Shown: positions 34,538 to 42,954 of the stretch, piece after piece
Layout of the letters: each line of letters opens with the position of its first letter
How positions within the stretch are numbered: the stretch's first letter is position 1
Source of the DNA: Vagococcus elongatus
GTDB taxonomy: Bacteria > Bacillota > Bacilli > Lactobacillales > Vagococcaceae
NCBI RefSeq assembly: GCF_003987645.1
Contig: NZ_NGKA01000004.1
Location: 1 to 64,000, forward strand
Reading direction: 5' to 3'
DNA: 64,000 bases
Program-made: the position numbers and the translations under genes
Notes under the pieces: model-generated
The model's input: the letters and a program-made list of their open reading frames with translations, nothing else
The model's database searches: none
What the model was told of the DNA's origin: nothing

Positions 34538-36535
34538 GTGTTAGATAAGGAATTTATTAACCTGTTCACCGAGAAGACAGTAACACATTTATTAAACGAA
34601 AAAGATTTAAACTTATTAACAGGTTTAGGGAAAAAAAGACTTTCTAATAATATCAAACTGTTAAATTCAAGCTATCTATTAAATCAAGATAAACCACTGT
34701 CAACTGAAAAGTTTGATCTGAGCAACATCAATACCGAGCAAGTCCTAATAGACTATTGTCAAAGCTTCGTTTTGCCTGATGATTTCAGAAAAATGTTGTT
34801 ATACCTGATCATCTTCATTCAAGCTAACTCATACTCAATTTTGGAGCTACAAGAACACTTGGATGTAAGTCGCAATACTATTATTGCTGATTTAAAAAAA
34901 CTTAATGATGATTTGTTTAATGTTCGAGTCATTTATGATAGAAAAGAAGGCTATACCATAAAAGGGGAAGAGTTAGACATCCGTAAATATGCTCTTTATT
35001 ACATTTTTATTCTATATAAAGAGTTAGAGGTAAAAGAAATTTTAATCAGAAGCTGTGGTATCCCTGAGAAAGAATTTAATTATTGGTTGAATAAAACTTA
35101 TGAAAACATTAAAGAAGAAGAATTGAATATAATAACAGGACAGATTTCTGAAATCGTTATTTTCATTTTAAGTATCGCCAAAAGAACAAAAAACACTCAA
35201 GTCCCTTCGCCTGTAATTGAATTTCGCTACTTTCCAAATTCAAAATATTTAAATTTTGCCAAACAAAGTTTCGAAAAACTATTTATAGAGAAATTAGAAT
35301 TAAATTACCTATCATTAATTTTTTCAGCGGTTTCTCAAGAAAAAATTGTAAGTAGTGAAAATGTTTTTTCAAAACTACTGATTGAGTTTTTAACAATGTT
35401 TAATGTTATTTCAGGAATTGATGTATTAAATGATCAAGAATTAGTAGAAAAATTAAAACAACATTCTATTCCTATGATGTATCGACAAAAATTTTTTTAT
35501 TTTCTTGAAAATAATCTGATTGAAGATATTGCGGATTCTAATGCCTCCTTATGTAGTGTTCTAAAGGAAGCGCTAGTTCCAATTGAACTGGAAATAGGAA
35601 AACCAATCAATAAAACTGAAGTCGGGTACCTTGTAGCAATCATAGAGTCTCACTTACAAAGCAAAAGCGAGGAGTTCACTCCTTTACATGGCATTATTTT
35701 GTGTCCTAATGGTACTACATCCTCAGTATTACTCAAAAATGAATTAGAAAAACTTTTTCCGGCAATTCAGTTTACCAAAGCTAGTTCACTTAGTAACTTT
35801 AAAAAAATCAATCCAAACGAATACGATATTATATTTTCTACGATAGAGTTGAAAACTCAAAAACCAGTGTATATTATTTCCAACTTTTTATCTAACTTCG
35901 AAAAACAAAAATTAAAAAAAGAAATTAATGGAAAATTTAATTTACCAAGTCTAAAAATTCCATCATATGAAGAATTCGAAAAATTAGTCAGCCAATATAA
36001 TTCCAAAAAACAAACCAAAAAAAAATTTTATAATGAATTAGTAAAAATCATTACCAGAGATACTAAAAGCCAAAAGGAGTGGAATCCAGTGTTAAAAGAA
36101 CTGTTGACCGAAGAGACAATCAAATTAAATGTAAATGCGGTGGATTGGGAGGATGCTGTTAGAAAAGGAGGCCAGATTTTAGTTGAGTCAGGAGCCATCC
36201 AAAAAAGTTACATTGAAGCTATGGTTACTTCACTTAAAACATATGGATCCTATATTGTCATTACTCCTCACGTTGCATTAGCACACGCGAGTTCGAATGA
36301 TGGTGTTAAAAAAATTGGCTTTAGTTTGCTTACACTAAAAAATGAAATAGAATTTTATCACGAAGAAAATGACCCCGTGAAAGTGGTGATGACTATAGCT
36401 GCAACAGATCAATCAACACATTTAAAAGCTTTATCGGAATTGATGGCATTATTAGGCAATCAAGATTTCCTAAAGCTTGCATATGATTCGAATACTAAAA
36501 AACAGGATATTTTAGATTTAATACAAACTATATAG
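34538..36535 (+). CDS. PRD-containing transcriptional regulator fused to a PTS EIIA (ascorbate type)
   Basis: BglG/MtlR-type activator of 665 residues. The GTG at 34538 was chosen because AGGAGG lies 9 nt upstream; longer readings lack any such site. N-terminal HTH segments (about 20-130; ILELQEHLDVSRNTIIADL is a clear HTH), two PRD regions (about 165-370), an EIIB-like domain with Cys in GIILCPNGTTSS (about 383-460) and a complete C-terminal EIIA of the UlaC kind (about 515-660; ITPHVALAHA with the phosphorylatable His, then GVKKIGFSLLTLK). It is the first gene of the operon and its likely activator. No free-standing EIIA is encoded nearby, so this domain may also carry phosphate to the EIIB at 37133. 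Confidence 0.88.
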   Translation: MLDKEFINLFTEKTVTHLLNEKDLNLLTGLGKKRLSNNIKLLNSSYLLNQDKPLSTEKFDLSNINTEQVLIDYCQSFVLPDDFRKMLLYLIIFIQANSYSILELQEHLDVSRNTIIADLKKLNDDLFNVRVIYDRKEGYTIKGEELDIRKYALYYIFILYKELEVKEILIRSCGIPEKEFNYWLNKTYENIKEEELNIITGQISEIVIFILSIAKRTKNTQVPSPVIEFRYFPNSKYLNFAKQSFEKLFIEKLELNYLSLIFSAVSQEKIVSSENVFSKLLIEFLTMFNVISGIDVLNDQELVEKLKQHSIPMMYRQKFFYFLENNLIEDIADSNASLCSVLKEALVPIELEIGKPINKTEVGYLVAIIESHLQSKSEEFTPLHGIILCPNGTTSSVLLKNELEKLFPAIQFTKASSLSNFKKINPNEYDIIFSTIELKTQKPVYIISNFLSNFEKQKLKKEINGKFNLPSLKIPSYEEFEKLVSQYNSKKQTKKKFYNELVKIITRDTKSQKEWNPVLKELLTEETIKLNVNAVDWEDAVRKGGQILVESGAIQKSYIEAMVTSLKTYGSYIVITPHVALAHASSNDGVKKIGFSLLTLKNEIEFYHEENDPVKVVMTIAATDQSTHLKALSELMALLGNQDFLKLAYDSNTKKQDILDLIQTI

Positions 36536-36545
36536 GAGGACGACA

Positions 36546-37130
36546 ATGATTTTAGAAATAAAAAAAAGAATGGATTTGCTGCAATCGGTAAGTGAGGAAA
36601 CATATGGTAAAATGCACGAAATTGTAGATATATTGACCACATCAATAAAAAATGGCGGGAAAATATTATCCGCTGGTAACGGTGGTAGTGCAGCCAATGC
36701 ACAACACATTACCGGAGACATTGTAGGCCGCTATAAAATGGAACGTAGGGCGTACGCAGCAATAACTTTATCAGTGGACCCATCTGTAATGACCGCTACG
36801 GGAAATGATTATGGGTATGAAGAAGTTTTTGCTCGTCAAGTAGAAGGTTTGGGAAACAAAGGCGATGTTCTGATAGTTTTAAGTTCAAGCGCCCACTCAC
36901 CCAATTTATTGAAAGCCGCAAAAAAAGCTAAGGAACAAGGTTTAATCACAATCGGCTTTCTCGGAAACAATGGTGGTAGTTTAAAAAAACATTGTGATTA
37001 TAGTATTTGTATTACTCCAAAGGATTCTGATTTGTCAGAAGAGTACGCAATGACTATGAATCATATAATTTTAGCTGAATTTGAAAAACAGCTGGTTAAT
37101 CAAGAAATAATTAAAGGAAAAGAGGACTAA
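36546..37130 (+). CDS. GmhA-like SIS domain phosphosugar isomerase (first copy)
   Basis: SIS-fold protein of 194 residues similar to sedoheptulose-7-phosphate isomerase (GmhA) and DiaA. The phosphosugar-binding motif GNGGSAANAQH (about 38-48), the following DIVGRYKMERRAY, and the LSSSAHSPNLLKAA loop (about 115-128) are present. It has AGGAGG 6 nt upstream and lies 10 bp after the regulator. In this operon it most likely converts an aldose phosphate delivered by the PTS into a ketose phosphate or the reverse. The substrate is not known. Confidence 0.8.
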   Translation: MILEIKKRMDLLQSVSEETYGKMHEIVDILTTSIKNGGKILSAGNGGSAANAQHITGDIVGRYKMERRAYAAITLSVDPSVMTATGNDYGYEEVFARQVEGLGNKGDVLIVLSSSAHSPNLLKAAKKAKEQGLITIGFLGNNGGSLKKHCDYSICITPKDSDLSEEYAMTMNHIILAEFEKQLVNQEIIKGKED

Positions 37131-37132
37131 TT

Positions 37133-37402
37133 ATGAAAATTCTTACAGTTTGTGGTATGGGCTCAGGTTCAAGTTTAATTTTAAAAATGAATGTAGATAG
37201 TATTTTAAATGATTTAGACATAACAGCAGATGTTGAAGTTTGTGATTTAGGATCAGCAAAAGGAACTCAGGCAGATTTAATTATTTCAACGACTGGTTTA
37301 AAAAATCAATTAGAAGATATTCCAACAGAGAAAATATTTATTACAAATGTGATTAACAAAGAAGAATTGAAAGATGCTTTAACAAATTATCTTAATAAAT
37401 AA
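37133..37402 (+). CDS. PTS EIIB, ascorbate (Ula/Sga) family
   Basis: Small phosphocarrier of 89 residues with the active-site loop VCGMGSGSS (Cys about residue 7) at its N-terminus, as in UlaB. It follows the SIS gene after 2 bp and precedes the EIIC. It would take phosphate from an EIIA, the only candidate here being the EIIA domain of the regulator, and pass it to sugar during transport. Confidence 0.9.
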   Translation: MKILTVCGMGSGSSLILKMNVDSILNDLDITADVEVCDLGSAKGTQADLIISTTGLKNQLEDIPTEKIFITNVINKEELKDALTNYLNK

Positions 37403-37446
37403 CATTTTATTAATCTATATATAATAAAGAAGAGGAGTTTTTAACA

Positions 37447-38823
37447 ATGAATTTTATTTATAGCTTTTTTAATCAACCCGCTGTCATTATCGGTTTAATA
37501 GCCTTAATTGGACTCGTAGCTTTGAAAAAACCGTTCTCTAAAATCTTAACAGGAACTCTGAAAACGATTATTGGTTTCTTGATTTTATCTGAAGGTGGGG
37601 GGATTATTTCATCGGCATTAGACACACTAGGACCAGCTTTTGAAAACGCATTTAATATTCAAGGTGTCATTCCAGCAAATGAAGCCGTTATAGGTGTTGC
37701 TGAAAATATGTTGGGCAAAGAGATGGCATTAATCATGGCTTTTGGTTTTGTTTTTAACATCATTATTGCTCGATTTACGAAATTAAAATACATCTTTTTA
37801 TCTGGGCATCATGTTTTATTTATGTCAGCTCTTCTAGCAGCAGTTTTGGGCACAATTGGGTTTAGTGGAGTCGAATTAGTAATAGTTGGCTCAATTTTCT
37901 TGGGAGCTGTAATGGCTATTTCACCTGCTATCGTTCAACCTTTTTATCGAAAAGTAACAGGCAATGATGATATTGCCATGGGACACTTTAACGCCATTAC
38001 TTACAGCTTATCAGCTATAATCAGCAAAATTGTTGGTAACAAAAATAAATCCACAGAGGATATTAAAGTCCCAGAACAGCTCAGTTTTTTCCGTGATAAT
38101 ACAATCTCTACTGCCATCGTTATGATGATAATCTACGTAATTACTTTTCTGTTCGCCGATGCCAGTGTGATCAATGAGATGTCTGGCGGAGACAACATAA
38201 TTATTTTCGCTTTAATGCAATCACTTAAATTTACAGCAGGTTTTGTTATTGTTCTCCAAGGTGTGCGTATGATGCTAGCTGAAATTGTACCAGCCTTCAA
38301 AGGAATCTCCGATAAATTGGTGCCAAATGCTACCCCCGCACTTGACGTGCCGGTTATTTTCCCATTTGCACCAAACGCTGTTCTAATTGGCTTTCTATCT
38401 TCTGTCGTAGGTGCAGTCATTGCTTTTCTAATACTTCCATTTACAAATTTACCTGTAATTATTCCTGGTCTCATTCCTTTATTCTTTGTTGGGGCAGGTG
38501 TGGGCGTCTTATCTAATGCAACAGGTGGGCTCCGAGGAACCATTATAGGTGGTCTTTTCAATGGAATAATGCTGATTTTTCTACCAGCCTTCCTTTTGCC
38601 TTTAATGGGGGACCTAGGGTTTGCTAACTCTACTTTCGGAGATGCAGATTTCGCAGGAGTCGGTATAATTATCGGCTATTTAGGAAAATTATTGGGAAAA
38701 ACAGGGATTTATACTTTATTAGGAATACTGATAATATATTTGTTAATTTCCGCTTTCCGTCTTGCAACAAGCAATAAGGATGCCCAAGCTACACTGCAAA
38801 CTAGAGGAGAAGATAATGTTTAA
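37447..38823 (+). CDS. PTS EIIC permease, ascorbate (UlaA/SgaT) family
   Basis: Integral membrane transporter of 458 residues with about ten to eleven helices. Family signs include the N-terminal INQPAVIIGLIALIGL-like segment (here FNQPAVIIGLIAL), GFLILSEGGGI, and the re-entrant PFAPNAVLIGF region (about 300-310). It should form the channel of the PTS with the EIIB just upstream. UlaA-type permeases are known for L-ascorbate, but none of the ascorbate enzymes (UlaD/E/F/G) is here, so a different substrate is likely. It overlaps the next gene by 8 bp. Confidence 0.9.
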   Translation: MNFIYSFFNQPAVIIGLIALIGLVALKKPFSKILTGTLKTIIGFLILSEGGGIISSALDTLGPAFENAFNIQGVIPANEAVIGVAENMLGKEMALIMAFGFVFNIIIARFTKLKYIFLSGHHVLFMSALLAAVLGTIGFSGVELVIVGSIFLGAVMAISPAIVQPFYRKVTGNDDIAMGHFNAITYSLSAIISKIVGNKNKSTEDIKVPEQLSFFRDNTISTAIVMMIIYVITFLFADASVINEMSGGDNIIIFALMQSLKFTAGFVIVLQGVRMMLAEIVPAFKGISDKLVPNATPALDVPVIFPFAPNAVLIGFLSSVVGAVIAFLILPFTNLPVIIPGLIPLFFVGAGVGVLSNATGGLRGTIIGGLFNGIMLIFLPAFLLPLMGDLGFANSTFGDADFAGVGIIIGYLGKLLGKTGIYTLLGILIIYLLISAFRLATSNKDAQATLQTRGEDNV

Positions 38824-39376
38824 AAATTTCATTTCACTTTATGAGAAAGAATATATCTCAGCTTTGGAAAACTTGGAAAAGCACCCCTTAGAAGAATTGT
38901 TAAAAATTATTGAAGAGGCTATATCTCAAGAAAAAAATATCTTTGTCTTAGGTAATGGCGGTAGCTCTGCTTCTGCTTCTCATTGGGTTTGCGATTTTAA
39001 TAAAGGAGTCAGTTTCAACAAGCGAGAATTAAAAACACGTTTTTTTTCATTGACAGACAATATCCCAATAATAACTGCTTATGGCAATGATGTTTCATAT
39101 GATGAAATTTTTGTAGAACAGTTAAAAAACTTGATTAATAAAGGTGATGTTTTAATTTCATTGTCTGTTTCTGGTAATTCAAAAAACTTAGTACGAGCGC
39201 AAGACTATGTGCAATCGCAGGGATTAAAAACAGTTTGCATCACAAATAACAAACCGAATTTATTAAAAAGAAATGCAAACTTAACCATTTCGATTCCCTC
39301 TGAAAACTACGGTATCGTTGAAGATTGTCATATGTACATTTGTCATGTTCTTTCCCAATATATTTCTCAAAGATAA
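38816..39376 (+). CDS. GmhA-like SIS domain phosphosugar isomerase (second copy)
   Basis: SIS-fold protein of 186 residues. The ATG at 38816 follows AGAGGAGAAGATA and overlaps the end of the EIIC gene (ATGTTTAA). The motifs GNGGSSASASHW (about 44-55), YGNDVSYDEIF and LSVSGNSKNLVRA are those of the GmhA/DiaA group. It differs clearly from the first copy at 36546, so the two are probably not redundant. They may act on different intermediates or form a mixed oligomer. Confidence 0.8.
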   Translation: MFKNFISLYEKEYISALENLEKHPLEELLKIIEEAISQEKNIFVLGNGGSSASASHWVCDFNKGVSFNKRELKTRFFSLTDNIPIITAYGNDVSYDEIFVEQLKNLINKGDVLISLSVSGNSKNLVRAQDYVQSQGLKTVCITNNKPNLLKRNANLTISIPSENYGIVEDCHMYICHVLSQYISQR

Positions 39377-39391
39377 AGCGAGGTATTTCAA

Positions 39392-40231
39392 TTGGACTTA
39401 AAAAAATTTGCAGATGAAATTAGATTATATACAATGAAAGAATTAAATAATAGAGGGTTCGGCCATTACGGAGGGAGTTTGTCAATTATCGAAACCCTTG
39501 CAGTCCTCTATGGTAAAGAAATGAATATCGATGCTGCTCATCCAGACAATGAGAATCGTGATTATTTTGTCTTATCAAAAGGACATGCTGGACCAAGTTT
39601 ATATGCAACTTTGTTTTTAAAAGGCTATATTTCAGAGGAAACGCTAATGTCTTTAAATAATAATGGAACAAATTTACCTTCCCATCCTGATAAAAATCTA
39701 ACAAAAGGTATTGATGTAACTACAGGTTCTTTAGGACAAGGATTGTCAGTCGCCACTGGTGTTGCTTATGGGAATAAGCTGAAAGGTTTAAATAATTATA
39801 CTTATTGCATCGTTGGCGATGGAGAATTAAATGAAGGGCAGTGCTGGGAGGCAATTCAATTTGCCAATCATCATAAACTACATAATCTTATACTTTTCGT
39901 TGATGATAATAAAAAGCAATTAGACGGTTACACCAAAGACATTAATAATCCTATGGACTTTGTCACAAAAATGCAAGCTTTCGGTTTAAACTCTTTCAGA
40001 ATTAATGGAAATAATATTAGTGAGGTAGAAGAAGCGATTACTAAAGCAAAAGAAAACGAAGCCTCAACAACAGCAATTATTATGGACACTATCAAAGGAT
40101 ATGGTGTAACAGCGGTAGAAAAAATTATGAACAATCATCATCTACGCCCTGATTGTTCTCTCCAATTTGAACTAGAAAGAGCTGTTCTAGAATTAGAGAA
40201 TAAAGCGAAAGGACAGGTACCATATCGATGA
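39392..40231 (+). CDS. Transketolase, N-terminal (TPP-binding) subunit
   Basis: Half-size transketolase of 279 residues. The TTG at 39392 is used (GCGAGG upstream). Family motifs are GGSLSIIE, SKGHAGPSLYA, TGSLGQGLS and the TPP/Mg motif GDGELNEGQ...DDNKKQLDG (about 146-182). It pairs with the C-terminal subunit encoded next, with a 4-bp overlap (ATGA). As a split enzyme in a PTS operon it is probably dedicated to the imported sugar, moving a two-carbon unit from a ketose phosphate to an aldose phosphate. Confidence 0.9.
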   Translation: MDLKKFADEIRLYTMKELNNRGFGHYGGSLSIIETLAVLYGKEMNIDAAHPDNENRDYFVLSKGHAGPSLYATLFLKGYISEETLMSLNNNGTNLPSHPDKNLTKGIDVTTGSLGQGLSVATGVAYGNKLKGLNNYTYCIVGDGELNEGQCWEAIQFANHHKLHNLILFVDDNKKQLDGYTKDINNPMDFVTKMQAFGLNSFRINGNNISEVEEAITKAKENEASTTAIIMDTIKGYGVTAVEKIMNNHHLRPDCSLQFELERAVLELENKAKGQVPYR

Positions 40232-41145
40232 GTGAATTACGACAAATTTACGCTGAAACAATTGCGGAATTAGCAAAGAAAGATGATAGAGTAGTTGTAT
40301 TGGAGGCTGATTTATCTAGTTCGATGGCCACAGCAAATTTAAAAGAAACTATGGGGGAACGATATATCAATGTAGGTATTATGGAAGCCCATGAGGTTAG
40401 CATGGCGGCTGGGCTTTCGGTAACAGGACACATTCCTTTTGTCCATAGTTTTGCTCCATTTATTAGCCGAAGGGCTTTTGATCAAGTCTTCATTTCCCTT
40501 GCTTATTCTAAAAACCATGCTATTTTAGTAGGGTCAGATGTTGGTATTACCGCAGAAATGAACGGTGGAACCCACATGTCTTTTGAAGATTTAGCTTTAA
40601 TGAGAGTAATCCCAAACATCACAATTTATGAAGTATCCGATCCACAACAATTCAAAGATATTTTATACCATTGTTATTCTCATAGCGGGCTATATTACAT
40701 CCGTACCATGCGGAAAAAAGCGCCCAGACTTACGGATCAAATATGCGACTTAAAATCAGGATATCGTGAAATTATAAAAGGCAGTAGCGGTACAATTTTT
40801 AGCACGGGGTTTTTATTACCTGAGTGTATGAAAGCAGCCGAAAATTTAGCAAAAAAAAATATCCATGTCAGTGTTATTGAGACGTTTAGAATAAAACCAT
40901 TGAACAAAGAGATGCTCATAGAAGCTGCTAAAAAAGGGCCAATAGTTACTGTCGATAATCATAGTATCACAGGTGGTATTGGCTCAGCAATTGCTGAAGT
41001 TTTATCAGAAGAATATCCTTCCAAAATAAAACGATTAGGAGTTGACGAAAAATTTGGACAAGTGGGCAGTACAAATTTTTTGAAAACACAATATGGTTTA
41101 ACTGCAAAAGACATTGTACTAGCTATGGAAAAATTAGTTAATTAA
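40228..41145 (+). CDS. Transketolase, C-terminal (pyrimidine-binding) subunit
   Basis: Partner subunit of 305 residues. It contains EADLSSS, the catalytic glutamate region NVGIMEAHEVSMAAGLS (about 48-64), SFAPFISRRAFDQ and a C-terminal transketolase_C domain (about 185-300; TVDNHSITGGIGSAI). It overlaps the N-terminal subunit gene by 4 bp and ends the operon before a strong terminator. Related pairs are also annotated as DXS-like or apulose-phosphate transketolases, so the donor ketose is open. Confidence 0.9.
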   Translation: MSELRQIYAETIAELAKKDDRVVVLEADLSSSMATANLKETMGERYINVGIMEAHEVSMAAGLSVTGHIPFVHSFAPFISRRAFDQVFISLAYSKNHAILVGSDVGITAEMNGGTHMSFEDLALMRVIPNITIYEVSDPQQFKDILYHCYSHSGLYYIRTMRKKAPRLTDQICDLKSGYREIIKGSSGTIFSTGFLLPECMKAAENLAKKNIHVSVIETFRIKPLNKEMLIEAAKKGPIVTVDNHSITGGIGSAIAEVLSEEYPSKIKRLGVDEKFGQVGSTNFLKTQYGLTAKDIVLAMEKLVN

Positions 41146-41252
41146 AAAATACAATTTAAAATTAAAAAATCTAATCAGAAAGCACATGAATTATTAGAAC
41201 ATATGCTTTTGGGATAATTAATTGAAAATTATTTTCACCACTCAAATTCGAT

Positions 41253-41287
41253 AAAAACCTAGAGAACGTAGCTTCTCTAGGTTTTTT
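41253..41287. terminator. Bidirectional terminator between the PTS operon and treC
   Basis: AACCTAGAGAA/TTCTCTAGGTT perfect 11-bp stem with A and T runs. It overlaps the stop codon of the convergent treC. Confidence 0.92.
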
Positions 41288-42941
41288 GTCTTAAAATAGC
41301 TATACTTTCGAAAGGAGACAGTCGATATTTTTTGGTAATTTTGGTGTTTTCTTCGTTACTGATAAGGATGGAACTTTTTTCATTCACAAATTCATCTGGT
41401 AATTCTATAAGGACCTCCTCCTCGTAAAAATTATTCAGCACTAATAATTCATGGATTTCATCTTCACGTTTATAAGCAAAAACCCATGGGTGCTCAACTA
41501 GAAAGGGTTGATAATCTCCTATTGAGATAATCTGACACTCTTTACGCAAGCGTATCAATTGCTGATAAAATTGAAAAACACTGTCTTTTTTGCTCATCTC
41601 TGATTCTGCATTGATTTCTTTGTATTGTTCACTCACATTGATCCAAGGCGTTCCCTTAGTAAAACCTGCATGTGTACTGTTTTGCCATTGCATAGGCGAA
41701 CGAGCATTGTCCCTTGATTTTTCTTGAAGTATTTCCAACGCCTGAGTCTTCGTCAGCCCTTTCTTCAACATTTCTTCGTAGGCATTGTAGGACTCCACGT
41801 CCCTATAGTCTTTCAAGCGGGTATAATCAGGGTTGACCATGCCTATTTCTTCCCCTTGATAAATATAGGGTGTCCCACGGAGCAAATGTATGGCAGCAGC
41901 TAACATTTTTGCCGACTTTTCACGGTAAATTCCTGTGTGTCCAAAACGATTTAGCGCCCTTGGCTGATCGTGATTGTTCCAAAACAAAGCACTCCAACCG
42001 TTGCCTTCATTCATTCCTACTTGCCATTCGTTGATAATTTTTTTTAGTTCGATAAAATCATAGGGCATACGTGTCCACTTTTGCCCGTCTTTGTAATCTA
42101 CTTTTAGATGATGAAAATTAAACACCATGTCCAGCTCACGATTTTGAGGATTTGAATAACTCTTCCCTTGTTCCACCGTTGTAGAAGATAATTCTCCCAC
42201 AGTGACCACATTGGACAACCGACCAAAAGATTTTTCATTCATCTCTTTCAAAAAATCATGCACGATAGGACGATCAGTATACAATGATTTATCTTCTTCG
42301 TCTGGTTTTGCATCCACCAACTGGACATCTTTTCCAATCAAATTGATTACATCAAAGCGGAAGCCCTTGACACCCTTGGACAACCAAAAAGATAAAACCT
42401 GTCGAAGTTCTTGCCGAACTTGAGAATTTCGCCAATTTAAATCCGCTTGGCTGACATCAAATAAATGCAAATAGTAATAATCTGTGTTGCCAAATTTTGC
42501 CCAAGTAGGACCGGAAAATTTTGATTGCCAATTAGTCGGTAATGAACCATCTTCCTGCGACTGGCGTAACAAATAATAATCTCGATATTTTCCCTCATCG
42601 CTCAGTGCTTGCTGAAACCAAGGATGTTCGGTGGATGTGTGATTAAAAACCATATCCAACATGACACCTATTCCCTCTTTTTCCAACAATGAAACTAATA
42701 ATTCAAATTCTTCCATTGTGCCATAGAGGGGATCAATTTCCTGATAATTTGAAACATCATACCCATTATCTTTTTGAGGTGATGGAAATATGGGATTTAA
42801 CCAAACCATATCCACCCCCAATTCTTTAATGTAAGGTATTTTTTCTATAATCCCTTGCAAATCTCCCACGCCGTCTCCATTACTATCATAAAATGACTTG
42901 GGATAAATTTGATAAACAGTCATTTCCTTAAAAGTAGTCAT
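41277..42941 (-). CDS. treC: Trehalose-6-phosphate hydrolase (GH13)
   Basis: Alpha-phosphotrehalase of 554 residues that splits trehalose 6-phosphate into glucose and glucose 6-phosphate. GH13 motifs are in order: DMVFNHTS (region I), GFRFDVINLI (nucleophile Asp), VGELSS (acid/base Glu) and NNHDQPR. The residues KVDYKDGQKW after FNFHHLK and the pattern PQKDNGYDVSNY match TreC closely. It is encoded 13 bp after the trehalose PTS gene. Oligo-1,6-glucosidase is the alternative, but the context favours trehalose. Confidence 0.9.
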   Translation of the reverse strand: MTTFKEMTVYQIYPKSFYDSNGDGVGDLQGIIEKIPYIKELGVDMVWLNPIFPSPQKDNGYDVSNYQEIDPLYGTMEEFELLVSLLEKEGIGVMLDMVFNHTSTEHPWFQQALSDEGKYRDYYLLRQSQEDGSLPTNWQSKFSGPTWAKFGNTDYYYLHLFDVSQADLNWRNSQVRQELRQVLSFWLSKGVKGFRFDVINLIGKDVQLVDAKPDEEDKSLYTDRPIVHDFLKEMNEKSFGRLSNVVTVGELSSTTVEQGKSYSNPQNRELDMVFNFHHLKVDYKDGQKWTRMPYDFIELKKIINEWQVGMNEGNGWSALFWNNHDQPRALNRFGHTGIYREKSAKMLAAAIHLLRGTPYIYQGEEIGMVNPDYTRLKDYRDVESYNAYEEMLKKGLTKTQALEILQEKSRDNARSPMQWQNSTHAGFTKGTPWINVSEQYKEINAESEMSKKDSVFQFYQQLIRLRKECQIISIGDYQPFLVEHPWVFAYKREDEIHELLVLNNFYEEEVLIELPDEFVNEKSSILISNEENTKITKKYRLSPFESIAILRQKT

Positions 42942-42954
42942 TTTTTCTTCCTTT

